Assembly (NCBI RefSeq): GCF_963678635.1
Contig: NC_087062.1
Coordinates: 51,864,028-51,928,027, forward strand
Direction: 5' to 3'
Source of the DNA: Symsagittifera roscoffensis
Lineage: Eukaryota; Xenacoelomorpha; Acoela; Convolutidae
Length of the DNA stretch: 64,000 bases
How positions within the stretch are numbered: position 1 is the stretch's first letter; each line of letters starts with the position of its first letter. Below are positions 23,690 to 34,818 of the stretch, one piece after another. The position numbers and the translations under genes are program-made. The notes beneath the pieces are model-generated. The model saw only the letters and a list, made by a program, of their open reading frames with translations. It did not search any database and had not been told where the DNA came from.

Positions 23690-24250
23690 GAGTATAGTCT
23701 TCCAGACCTTTACTGAGGGGGTCTGAAACACCAGGATCTGACTCTCAAAAGGGTGTCAAAGTGCCTAACCACACACCTTACAAGTCCAAATCATCTTTCG
23801 GGCATAGTGCGCTGTAAATGACATCATTTAGCACAGGGCTTAACATGCCTTGTGTGTCACCCTCATGCGGCTATTTCAGAAAAACCCGTGGTCATTGGGA
23901 TGATAACAATGAGTTTTTTAAACTGCCGGACTGGCTTTAGAACACAGTCAGCCCAATCTGGTCTGTTCAGACAGAAATAGGGCTTGCTTTGGACATACCA
24001 AGTTATGAATGCCAGTGGCTTCCAAGACCGATCTGGCAGCTGGTCAACTACCGTCAACCTTGCATCGTCATGCAAGAATTTTAATATACCACCCGAAGGA
24101 TTGAACTGTTAATCTTCAATCACTTTTGGTTGCGGGGCAAGGAGCGCGATCATTAGCCTTATACAGAGCTCGGTCCTAGACTCCGGTCATTTAGTGACGT
24201 ATACGTTGCCCGGGACCCACCACGCGGAGGTGATGGTTCGTGTTCTCTCT
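23690..24250. other. GC-richer unexplained segment upstream of a tRNA-like head
   Basis: About 550 bases of more complex, GC-richer sequence than its surroundings, with no frame that resembles a protein I know; the minus-strand frame at 23863-24075 (70 codons) is not recognised. It joins directly to the tRNA-like head at 24252, so it could be the 5' part of a SINE-like element or an unrelated insert. It does not match the missing N-terminal part of DRC2. Confidence 0.35.
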
Positions 24251-24251
24251 G

Positions 24252-25347
24252 GGTCCCAGGCCTAGAGGGAATGTGTTTGTCTCTGTATCCAAAGTTTTGG
24301 GGTTCGAGTCCCGGTCGGTCCTTGTTTTTTTTTAATATTTGTGGAATTAACACAATTTTTCCGGGAAAAACTGAATAGTCGTAATTTTAATTGTCCGCTT
24401 TTGTTTTGTCGTTTTAAGTGCTACATTGAAGAGTTTTCTTTTGCGGCCAGTAATTTCTGTCGTTGGTGCAAGTGTTTTTAATCTGTTCCTGTACGTTATA
24501 AAAATTATTAGCCTGACTGTTTTTTGTTCCGACCATTGAAAATGGGGAGGAACTTTGTATTCAGGCGTTTTAAGTTTTTTTTTCATCTTTTTGTTTTCCA
24601 CGCAAAATCAGTTACCACAATTAATCATCGGACACGGTTGAGTGATATATCATATTAAAGCTCTTTCAGTCGTGATTCGAACGACATAAAAAATTTCAAA
24701 AAGGTTTTCAGTGTCGAGAAAAACCGGTTTCAAATTTTTGCTTTCTTGGTATAACTTCGAGCTTATTAGTAAGGTAGTTAGTAATTGCAGTAGCTTATTA
24801 AGCTTAATTTAAGCCGTGAAAACTTAGTTTTACTCAAGTAAAGGTAGTTTTTAGCGCAATTTTGGGAATAAAAACTTTGTGCTACTTGGACAGAACCGGC
24901 TATCCTTGTTTTTCTTTGTTTTTGTTTCTCTTAAAAGTTTCATTCAACCTAAATGTTTTCGCTTTTATCGGCTTAGTTACCTTGATTTGTGAGGCTTCTA
25001 GGGTATAAAATGATTTATTGAAAAATCAGGTAGTTCTCTGCAAATTTAAAACTTTTAAATGTTAATTGCTCTAAAAATAATTATTTCATTTATTTCTTAT
25101 GGCATTTTTGTTTTTGGCTCAATGAGCGGCTTAGAGAGGCTCTTTTTGACACAATGAACAAATTGTTGGCTCAGTGGCATCCCGTTAAAAAATAGATAGA
25201 TTTTTGTCGTGTTTCTTGATTATTTTGAATTTTTTTCTCTCAAAATAGTTTTTTTTTTTCGATTTTGTTATTTTCGTCTCTTTCTATTTGCAGTGCTGTG
25301 CTTGCGTTGTATCTCAAACTATGAGAAGCTCCGCTTGGCCTCTTCGT
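24252..25347 (+). repeat. tRNA-like head with ~1-kb body and hairpin tail, element 2
   Basis: Head at 24252-24321 with A-box-like GGCCTAGAGGG, perfect B-box GGTTCGAGTCC at 24301-24311 and GGTCGGTCC at its end. The body has the 'TTTTGTCGTTTTAAGTG' and 'TCGGCTTAGTTACCTTGATT' phrases also seen in elements 1 and 3. The tail at 25322-25347 is GAGAAGCTCCGCTTGGCCTC. Positions 24637-24740 match 3735-3800 in inverted orientation. Confidence 0.6.
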
Positions 25348-26640
25348 CAAACAAGTGCCTATTCTAAATTGTTCTGTAAATTGAAAGAGCTTTAAGGTCG
25401 TCCATTTTTTTTTCTGCGAAATTCAGAGATTTTCTGTCAAAAAAAAAACAAGTCCGTTTTTCTGTTGATTTGCTTTCATTGAATCTTTTCCAACTGTCTG
25501 TTGGCTATATTTACTTCTGCAAAAGCAAGTGTCGTGTAAAAAAAAACATTTCAATTGCTTGTTGGATCGTTAGGTTTTGCGGTCTTACGTTGTTTTATCT
25601 CAGTGTTTTTCAATGAAACAATTAATGAAATTACGCTTATCGAGAAGGGCGAAGTTTTGATGATATTGCATCAATAATTGTGGTATTGGTTCCCTATTTG
25701 ATGTTATAGCCTCATTTCAGCCATACCATTTGTTGTGGTTATACTTTGCTGACGATTTCGTTGTTAACGAAAGACTTTTGCGTCTCAACCTATAATGAGA
25801 CAAAACTTTGAGGGATTGGCAGATCTCACTGTTTTTTATATATATTATTGTAGCTCGATTTTCAAATTTGCTTGGGGAGCTAACCAAACAAGTTATGTTT
25901 AAGTAAAAGAACTGTTTGACCTGATAAAAAAGCTGCTGTTTTTCAATAATTTAGTTGACAAGCTCATGTCGTATTAGCATTAGATAAATTATGTTCCACT
26001 GGCAGAGCTGAGAGTACTTGGACGCAATGTGGTTCACGGACGGAAAACAATGAAACAATCTTTCATTGTTAATTTAGATGGTTAAGTTACGGTGTTCGCA
26101 ACTGTACTTATGGGTGCAGTGCAGCCTTATAAAAGTTACAGAAATTGAGCTCCATATTTCCGTCCTACTTGAAGTACCACTAAGGTTTCATGACTTGCAT
26201 GAAACAGAGCCAATATGTACAACACCAATACGACATGCATAATACATTTATCCGATTATATACATAGGGGTGTATCTTAAAAAAGGCAATCAAATCATAA
26301 TTATTTAACCTTAGGACCAATGAGTTCAAGGAAACCGAAAACAAAAAATTGAAGTTCCAATGTAAAAGAAATATATCACCCTAAAGCTCCATGAATTTTA
26401 GGATTATGATACAAAGCTAATTTGAAAAAACTGGAAAAGATTTCAAAGTCCGTTTTGAACGGAAAGTAATTCAAGTTTTTCGATTTTTGATGAGCGCTAT
26501 TGGGTTTCCTCTTTACCTTTGCGATAAGCAAGGGTATTGCAATCGGGTACTAGACCTTTTCCCATTGATAACTTTGTTAACAGGACTCATCTGGACTCCT
26601 GGTGGTACCTTGGCTCCTAATGAATTCAAATTTCCTTGTG
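25348..26640. other. Spacer, no gene seen
   Basis: Positions 25360-25520 carry the later blocks of the 'TATATAGG' module ('TTTTCCAACTGTCTGTTGGC'). The rest, including 25700-26480, shows no coding sequence I can support. Positions 26515-26590 repeat the 'GGTATTGCAATCGGG' string of 2590. Confidence 0.4.
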
Positions 26641-26649
26641 TCTCTTGCA

Positions 26650-27514
26650 CAGTTAGCCTGAAGGTAGCGAATACGCCTGGGAAGGTAAATATCCTGGGTT
26701 CGAATCTGACCAGGACTTGTTTTTTTCGAACGAGAAATATTCATTTTCAAAAAAATGGTCGGCCTTATTGTCTGCGGTCTAAGGATTATTTATTTTTGCT
26801 GTGAACAATTTTCATCGTAGTTGCCTTTATTGTTTTAGCATTCTAAAAACGCTGCCGAATCTTGGTTATTTGAGGTTTTTTGGCATCATGGTTCCCGTTC
26901 AGGTATTTTCGGTTTTGGGAAGGCTTGCTAAGGCTTTTTTGATTCTGTTTTTGCATTCCATTGTCAGGGCATTTTTTTTTTCAAAACTATCTTAATCCGT
27001 TTTGATAGATCCAGTTTTATGTATGATTATGAGCTATCGGTATTACTTTTTTGCTGTTGGTTTTATCGGCTTTGTGATTTTCGATTAAGCTCTCGGTTTA
27101 GTTTCCGAATTGTGTATATCACCTTGCATTCAGTACATGTATAGCTTTCGTGGATAGTGTTTGGGCAGTTGATGCATTTTTCTAATACGATTTTGCCGAA
27201 CAGTTTTGTTTGTTTTTCAGCTGTCAGCTTTAATGCTGTCGACTCATCTACCTAATTTTTTGTTTCCTCCCGTTTCCTACAACATTGTGATAATATTCAT
27301 GAGATTGATAAGACTTTGGCCTCAAGCTTTTTTCAAGTTTTCAATTTCAACTTAATTTTTAATAAATTTAAACATGCAAAAATTTAGATTTTTTTGTTTT
27401 TCTAGTTCTTCAACGGCAACAGCGTTCCAAGTCCTCTTTGATAATTCTTGAGTCTCTTGCTGTTTTATTCCTGTACTTGTTGTGTTACCAGTGGTGCGAA
27501 GCTCAGCTACACCT
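26650..27514 (+). repeat. tRNA-like head with ~0.8-kb body and hairpin tail, element 3
   Basis: Head at 26650-26716 (AGTTAGCCTGAAGG; B-box GGGTTCGAATCTG at 26697-26709). The body has 'TTTATCGGCTTTGTG' phrases. The tail at 27490-27514 is AGTGGTGCGAAGCTCAGC. The plus-strand frames at 26487-26804 and 26801-26995 fall within it and are not genes. Confidence 0.6.
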
Positions 27515-28164
27515 GTTTAACAAATTGTTTTCATTTGATTTTGAAAATCAAGTCAAGCCACAAAAAAAAATTGCATCGTTTTTTTTTCACTTCGTTACTT
27601 GAAACGTTGAAATAGATAATTTCTAAACAACTGGATTAAAAGATATTTTTTTATTCCGCAGAGATATTTATTTTATAAGATATTCCTTTATTTTTTGTAA
27701 GAAAAATGTTGTCCCTGGGAAAACTGTTATCTAAAAAGTTTTCAGTCTTCTTACTTATTTTAGTAGAGAAACAACTAAGGTTTTCGGCATAGTCCACTTT
27801 TTGAAATCGCACATTTGGTCAACCATCAGTATTACAAGTTTAAACAATATCAAACACCTCCAGCTGCGCACCTAGTTGTTTTTTATCGAGACATGAGAAA
27901 ATTTTGGTTCACTTAGTTTTTTCAACGTTTTTCGTTTTTTTTTCAAGTTTGGTTTGTATCGCAAGTGGTAAGAAGCTCGGCTTCGCCTCTGTATTGGATA
28001 ATCCTGTGAAAAAAAAATACATTTTAAACCTGTTTTTATCAAACTGGGAATTGGAATTGAGTTAGCTTATCAACAAAGCCCAGAAATGAAAGTTTTAGGA
28101 ATTGAAAAAACTTCAAGGTCAATTTGAAGGAATATTGATACTTTTTCAAAACTGTTATATTTTT
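27515..28164. repeat. Repeat fragments ending in a hairpin tail
   Basis: Positions 27880-27993 resemble 21655-21803 ('CATCGAGACATACGAAAT' type followed by the hairpin tail GAAGCTCGGCTTCGCCTCTG). No head is visible. Confidence 0.5.
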
Positions 28165-28755
28165 CTGCGTCAATGAGCGAAGTGCAGACATTTATATAGG
28201 TCGTTTGGTTTTAGCAGGAAAAAATTTTGAAAGTGTTTCCAGCTCATATTCTAAAAGGAAATTAAATAGCGCTCTTCAGTAACCCAAGTGCAAATAGCGC
28301 TCATCAATAGCCACACTGCAAATCGAGCAAAAAAATGAATCATTTTCAGTTCAAATAATCAAAAAACGTTGTGAAGACTCTTAAAATAGGGCGTCATGAT
28401 ATTTTTTTTCGAAGATATAATTTCTTTGAAGTTCTGTTTATTTACTTTGTTTAAAAAAAGCCAAAATTCTTTATCGAACAGTGAACGTGTAAAGGTCACG
28501 AAAAACGTGATCAAATACAGTTTCCAAAGGGATAGTAGTTTTTAGATTTCGCCATGGAATGAAAAAGTTACCTATTGGTCCAATTTTTTCAAATTGGGTT
28601 ATTTTTATCAAAAAAAATTTTCTTGAAACTAAGAGCTTTAAGCCTTCCATCTTTTTTTTACTTTGAAATTTGAAAGCCAGTATTTTTTGGTATCCTTGAG
28701 TTAATTGTCTTTTTATTCATTGTTGTTGACTATGTTTTTGATACTCAATGACGTC
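28165..28755 (+). repeat. Dispersed 'TATATAGG' module, copy 5
   Basis: GAGCGAAGTGCAGACATTTA then TATAGGTCG, followed by the module blocks in order to 'GTTGTTGACTATGTTTTTG'. It ends about 100 bases before the first recognised DRC2 exon. Confidence 0.55.
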
Positions 28756-28866
28756 GAATGGTTTTGGCGGTGATAAAAAATTATTGATGATTCATTTTGC
28801 TCATAATGCAGATAATAATGGGTTATTTTCAGTTTTTTGAACAATTTGATGTGTGTTTGTGTGTAG

Positions 28867-29064
28867 AACCAGGAGGAAAAGCATGCGCTGAGGATTGGAC
28901 TGGAGCAGGTGGTGGACGACTACTGGAGACAGTTCCAGGCGGAACTGAACAACTACAAGGAGACGACAGAGCAGCGGAAGAAACAGTTCGAGGAACTCAA
29001 GGCCAAGGACGAGGCCAACTCGAGGGACATCGAGAGCCAGATGAAGAAGATACACCGCATACAG
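28867..29064 (+). CDS. CCDC65: DRC2 (CCDC65), nexin-dynein regulatory complex subunit 2, first exon in view
   Basis: DRC2 is a coiled-coil subunit of the nexin-dynein regulatory complex that links doublet microtubules in motile cilia and flagella. This exon encodes NQEEKHALRIGLEQVVDDYW, then RQFQAELNNYKETTEQRKKQ and so on to SQMKKIHRIQ, collinear with the middle of vertebrate CCDC65 (EEKH-LR-LE...DLW-RFQ, QMKKL-LQ). It is all coiled coil. Acceptor GTGTGTAG, donor GTCAGT, both ends in phase 0. The six exons given here add up to 300 codons against about 480 in vertebrates, so about 180-200 N-terminal residues are not accounted for. Frames on the other strand here are shadows. Confidence 0.93.
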
Positions 29065-29617
29065 GTCAGTCCACTCCATTCACTGAAGCCCCCTTCACAA
29101 TATCCAGTCAGATGTCCACTCCACTAAATAGCATGCATGAATGTCATGTATGCATGACAGGTGGATTTAGTGGAATGAATTCTCTCACATATTCATCAAG
29201 AGCTTGATCTCTAGTGAAAACGTTGCGAAAAACTTCCCTTCGCTTAGGTTTCGAGCGTCAAATGTTAACAGTTTGAGGATCAACCTCCCCAAGCATGTAT
29301 TATCGACTCTTTTTCCTCCCCCCGTTTTATATAGTTTTCCTCCCCCGCGATAAATATAATTATTTAGAATTTTTTAATTCAATTTGTATTTTGACGGGTC
29401 ACAAAATTAGTTAAACTGACTTTTTAATTATGTTTCGATAAATAAATCTGTTATGTAGGTGTTTTAACATTCTCTTCATAGTTTTCAATTTGGGTGGGAG
29501 GGGGAACTGTGCGGTTGATCCCAGTTTGCGAATAAGCTTGATTATGGTGTAATAAATTTGGTTGTGGTTTGTATGTTAAGAGGATAATGTGATAATGAGC
29601 TTGTGTGAGGCTTGTAG

Positions 29618-29844
29618 GAGCAGATCAGTGGGCTGCGCTTCCGCATCTCTGGCAACTGCAAGGAGGGTGAATTGAGGAAGGGCAAGATTAGGGAGGAGAA
29701 GGAAGTGATCAAAGGCCAGTTCATGCAGCTGAAGGAGCAGATGACCCACATGAGGCAGGGCGAGCGAGAGAAGCTGATCAAACTGACGGTGGAGAGTGCC
29801 GCCTGCGAGAAGGAGCTGGACCGGAAGCTGGAAAAGATGCAGAG
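29618..29844 (+). CDS. CCDC65: DRC2 (CCDC65), second exon in view
   Basis: Encodes EQISGLRFRISGNCKEGELR through KLEKMQ plus two bases of an Arg codon. It is a continuous charged coiled coil with the QLKEQMTHMRQGEREKL and IKLTVESAA phrases that align with the LVKLTLESNA region of vertebrate CCDC65. Acceptor CTTGTAG, donor AG|GTAATC, phase 2. The following intron is 6.1 kb and holds a LINE. Confidence 0.93.
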
Positions 29845-29904
29845 GTAATCATCCATCCAGCATCATCGCAACAAGCGCCTCCAGTTTTCTTAATTAACTA
29901 TTTC

Positions 29905-30900
29905 AACACAAGCGAAGCTGAGCTTCGCATCACTTGCGATACAAAACAAAAAAATGAAAGAAAAAAATGGAAAAGGTCAAAAAACTATATCTATTAAAAT
30001 GAATCAGGCTAGTTTTAAAACAGAAACATGGCAATTCAATAGATGTATAATAAGCATCAGAAGATAATGTACCCAACGGTAACCGCCAAAAAAATACCTT
30101 GTCAGAAACCCTTCAAGCCGAAAAAAAATCAACAAGACTTCAGACTTCTGAAAAGTTAATAAGACCACCTCACCCTCAAAACACTTCATTTTCTCGTCAC
30201 AAGAATTAATATGAGGACACTTAGCCGATGTAATATAGGCCGAAATCTTTTAAGCCCAAAAAAAAAGAAAATAAAAAAGCCGAAAAAAAATCATTAAGAC
30301 TAAGAAGATGTTAAGTCCACCTCAAGTTCAAATCAGACACGCACACACAAAACTGTTTTCGATTGTCAAAAGACGCAATGAAAGGCCAATAAGCCAATAC
30401 ATTATACGTAGCAACCTATAAAGCCAAAAAAGGAAAACAAATAAAAAAGCCGGAAAAAATTGTTATCATGAAAAACTTGAACTATATCTCTTCTAAGAAA
30501 TTTTGCGCGATCCACAGGTGAGCATATAAAATATGTTTTCACTGAAGCGGATCGAAATTAGGTCACTAAGCCGATAAAAAATAGGCCGAAATCATTTGGG
30601 CAGAATAAAGTTTTTAAACGAAAAAATGTAAGTTTTCCAACATGTATATATTATAAACGATGTCAATTTTAGTAAAATTTACTAACAGCAGAGGTTAATC
30701 AGAACGCTAAAAGCAACTATAATGTAAATAAATTTTTTTTAAAAATCTATAATATGGCGACAAAATTTTAGCAGATATTAATAAGCCAACAATTTTTTTT
30801 GAAACTGACTATTAACCGTTTGAAAACAAAGGGATCGGTCAGTTTCGAACCCAGGACCTTTGCCGTCCCAGGCGTAGTGGTTACCTGCAGACTAAGTGTT
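29905..30900 (-). repeat. tRNA-like head with ~0.9-kb body and hairpin tail, element 4 (minus strand)
   Basis: The hairpin tail GCGAAGCTGAGCTTCGC lies at 29912-29928, here at the left end. On the minus strand the head is at 30831-30900, with its B-box as GTTTCGAACCC on the plus strand (30842-30852). The body at 30190-30600 is the reverse complement of the 'TCGGCCTATATTA' body family. Head-body-tail order is the same as in elements 1-3. Confidence 0.65.
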
Positions 30901-31228
30901 CCGGAGACGCTTAGAAAAAAATTGAATTCATTATGAACCAAGAAACCAATTGATTCAAGTGATTTTGTTAATCAAGCTGTTGACCCGAAAAAAGTCTTAG
31001 ATTCTAGTTTGATAACGCTTGCTAATCGCAAGCCTAATGAAATGACGAATTGTAGCTTCAGTTTCATATATATCATTCAAAGCTTTATGGTCTCGTCATC
31101 AAAATGTTGCAAGAGCTCGTTGAGCTAGCAAAACAGAATTAAGAAAATGGTCGCCGCCATAGTGCAAGTATTTCATATTTTGGATATGCTTATTTAGTTT
31201 CATTAAACTATAATAGTTTCATATAAAA

Positions 31229-32008
31229 ATGGAAATGATCGGGAATGGCAATGGTCATTCCTATAAATGTTCTTGCTGCGAATCAACAATTGCTGACGAT
31301 GATGATGTGCTATCCTGTGATATGTGTCGATCACGATGCATCAAGGGAGCCTGTATTGGATTAACCTCTGCAGCTGTGACATGTGGTTCAATTCAGTGGA
31401 GGTGCCCAGACTGCTCTAAGATAAGTACACTGTCCATTTTCGAGCAAATTTTGTTAAAGATGAACAAAATTGATAAACTTGAAAAAGACCTAGAGAGCCT
31501 GAAATCGGAAAACTTTACTTCGAAACCAGAGACGTTTGCAAATGTAGCGAAATTGAACAAAAGTTGTCCAAGTGGCATTATAAACCCTTTCCGAAGGAAC
31601 CAACGAGCTGATAGTACTTCGTCCCAAGTATCTGTTACACGTACTGAGAAACGACGGCGGACTTCGCCTGTGAAGGTACCGGTTCTTGTTGGCACATCGG
31701 CTGCATCTACAAGCATTTAAGGTGTGAAACCTTCGGAGCGGGAGGAAAGAAGGCATTATTTCCTTAGCCGAGTTTCTTCTACTGTTAACACGACCATGCT
31801 TAACGATTACTGCAAAGAAAAGAACCTTAGTCTTCTTGGTTGCCGTGAGCTGCCTTCAAAAAGGGCAGATATGAAATCTTTCCATGTAGTCATTCCAGTG
31901 AATGAAAGTATCGTAGCCGAGAAAGCAGAGACTTGGCCTGAGAATATTATAGTACGTCGTTATTTCCTGAACGAAGAAGCCAGAGCTTGGCTGAAATCGC
32001 TCAATTGA
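31229..32008 (+). pseudogene. LINE ORF1 with PHD finger
   Basis: The start is MEMIGNGNGHSYKCSCCES. Cysteine pairs CSCC, CDMC and CPDC with the Trp of QWRCPDC outline a PHD-type zinc finger, followed by a coiled coil (about residues 75-95) and a basic Ser-rich stretch. An in-frame TAA at 31718-31720 splits the frame; the same frame continues as GVKPSEREERRHYF to TGA at 32006-32008. The second half (LSLLGCRELPSKRADMKSFH, then RRYFLNEEARAWL) resembles the C-terminal nucleic-acid-binding half of LINE ORF1 proteins. Confidence 0.8.
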
Positions 32009-34818
32009 CAATCAGAGACGAGTATTCATGTTTGTGCACTGTGGAATGCTCGATCGATATGTAATAAGACGGATTCAATTTATTCGTACCTACATGCAAA
32101 TGAAGTCACTTTTCTTGCAATTACTGAAACTTGGTTATCTGAAGATAGCTTATTTTACGTAAATCTTGCGAAGCCTTGTAATTATAACTACATTGGTAAC
32201 AATCGTCCCACTCGGGGTGGGGACATTGGAATTTTCTGTCTCAACACTTTCCGAATTAAGCTAATTGAGGAGTCAATTAGTGATATTTGGGAATTCTTGG
32301 TCGCTGAACTTACACTTACAGACATGAATGTATGCATCTTTGTTTTATATCGCTGCCCTAATTCTTCATGTTCAATTTTCCTAAATGAATTGGTTGATCT
32401 GGTTACACATTGTGCGCTACAATACAAATGGTGTTACATTATTGGGGATTTCAATATTCCAGTTAATAAGTCGTGTAATTCTTCTGAAGCCTTATTATCT
32501 AGTATGGAGGAAATGGGTTTTTATCGATACAGTTCTGGCCCCACTCACGTTGGTGGCAATGAACTAGATTTGGTATTCTTCAACCATAGGGTTACAAATT
32601 TTGTCGCACTCGACATAACACTAGCTTCAGACCATTACTGTGTTACATTGATTATTAATTCTTCTGCAGTGACTATTGCACCCTCCAACGTCAATTTAAA
32701 AGTGAAATGGCTTTGCGATCAAGCTGATCGTGTTTCCATTTTTAATTCTATTTTAACTGAGACTTCTGCAATTGCTAAGTCTGATTTTATTTTACAATCA
32801 AACTGTCCTTCAATGATTGTTAACTCGTTATTTAATACCTTCCATGATGCATCTGTCCTGAGAAGTGAAATTGTAACTGTTAAAAAGAAGATCAGTCGTG
32901 ATGGTAAACCCCGTTACTACGATGCTGAATGCGAAAGGGAAAAAACGAAAGTTGGAACGCGAAGTTAGGAAACATGACACCCCGGAAAACCGTGAAGCGT
33001 ACCGAGCACAAGTCGCTTACTACAGATCTGTACTTTCGATAAAACGTAATGATTTCTATACTCTCAATTTTTCTTCTAAGAGCTCGAAAATGATTTTTTA
33101 TTGCCTTAATGAACTGATGAATCACAAGAATGATACACTTCCTGTGAACTCATCTACTTTCGACCTAGCAAACAGGTTCAACATTTTCTTTAAGAAAAAG
33201 GTAAACGACATAGTTGATGAACTGCCTAAAACTAATAGTAGCCTGGATTGCACGTCAAATGATCTAGTCGTATGGTCTGAGTTCGCTAGTATTTTTCCAA
33301 TAGATCTACTCGACGTATTAGATGATTTACGGACCTCAGAGTCACCTGTGGACATTATTCCTACTCGGTTCTTAAAAAATTTTATTGCCGAGAATATACA
33401 ATTTTTTACAGATCTTTTTAATTGCATTCTGTTTTCTGGCGTTTTTCCTGATGTTTTTAAACAAGGAGTCATCACACCACTTCTAAAACATGGCCTAAAC
33501 CAAGAAACTATGTCAAGTTATCGCCCGATTACTAATTTGTCAGCATTGTAAAAAATTACTGAAAAGCTTGTACTTTCACAGATGAGTGAACATTTAACCT
33601 CAAATCGGCTTTGGCCTCAATTTCAGTCGGCTTACCGTAAAGGTTATTCAACAGGGAGTGGTCTCTTGCTCTGTTCTGATTATATATATTCTAAAATTGA
33701 TTCGGAAAAGTGTTTTTACGTTGTTCAAATGGATTTTTCTGCTGCGTTTGATACAATTGACCATTCATTGTTATTAAAGATTCTTGAAAACAAAATTGGT
33801 ATTGCGCACACAGTTAAACAATTCTTTGAAACTTATCTTAGTAACCGCTTTGTACAAGTTTTGGTAAATAGTAGTCTGTCAGACGAAATTCAGGACGAAA
33901 CTGGAGTCCCACAAGGCTGTTTTGGGGCCGATTTTATTCATCCCTTATTTACAACCTCTTCTTGATTACCTTATTGATAGCAACATTGCGTACCACTTTT
34001 ATGCCGATGATACCCAACTGTTTTGGGAGATTAATCTCATGCAAAATAACCACAAACTAGAAAACATTGAAAAATTATGCTCCCAATTGCACTTAAGTCT
34101 TAATAAAAACGATGGAAAAACAGAAGTAGTGTTTTTCGGTAGACAACTGCATCACGATTATTTAAAGCCAGTGAAAATTTTTAATAAAGAAAAGGTTCCT
34201 AAATGCTTTACCAAACTTTTGGGGTTCTACCTTGATTACAACATGTCATTTGAGAAGCAAATAAACCATTGTTGCAAGTTATGTTATTTAGAATTGCGTA
34301 AATTATATTCCATTCGACGTTTTCTGACTTTAGACCAAAGAAAAATGTTTGTTACTAGCTTTATTCTGTCAAGGCTTGACTATTGCAATGCGTTATATAT
34401 GAAAGTGAATAAAATTTTATTTATTAAACTACAGAAAGTTCAAAACGCTGCCGCCAGGTTTGTTTTAGGTGCTACGAGGAGAACAGCATCAACAAACGAG
34501 TTACTGAAGAAATTGCACTGGCTTCCAGTTTACCAAAGAATTAGGTTCAAAATATGCTGCTTTATGTTTCGCGTGTTTCACAATTGGAACTGTGCCGATT
34601 ATTTATACAATCTTTTCAAAAAGAATTCTGCTTCTGTCAACCCTTCGCGCAGACAAAAGTTTATCCTTCCGAAATGCAGAACAGAATTTACCAAAAAGAG
34701 CATTGCCTACCAAGGAGCTGTTATTTGGAACTCACTGCCTGTTCTCTTATCAGATATTATTGATTTTACGCTGTTTAAACGAACCCTGAAAACTGTTTTA
34801 TTCTGTGAGGCTTTGTGA
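32009..34818 (+). pseudogene. LINE ORF2: endonuclease and reverse transcriptase
   Basis: The frame opens directly after the ORF1 stop without an obvious ATG, as in LINEs that reinitiate. Endonuclease motifs are ALWNARSICN, AITETWLSED, IIGDFNIPV and ASDHYCVTL. A one-base frame change lies in the A-run near 32938-32946, and an in-frame TAA at 33549-33551. Reverse transcriptase motifs are QMDFSAAFDTIDHSL, TGVPQG, and YHFYADDTQLFW. A second frame change lies near 33917-33925, just after VPQG. The C-terminal region runs on to TGA at 34816-34818. Confidence 0.88.

Noticed and set aside
31393-31756. Antisense frames over LINE ORF1
   Set aside because: Shadows of the sense ORF1, which has the PHD-finger pattern.
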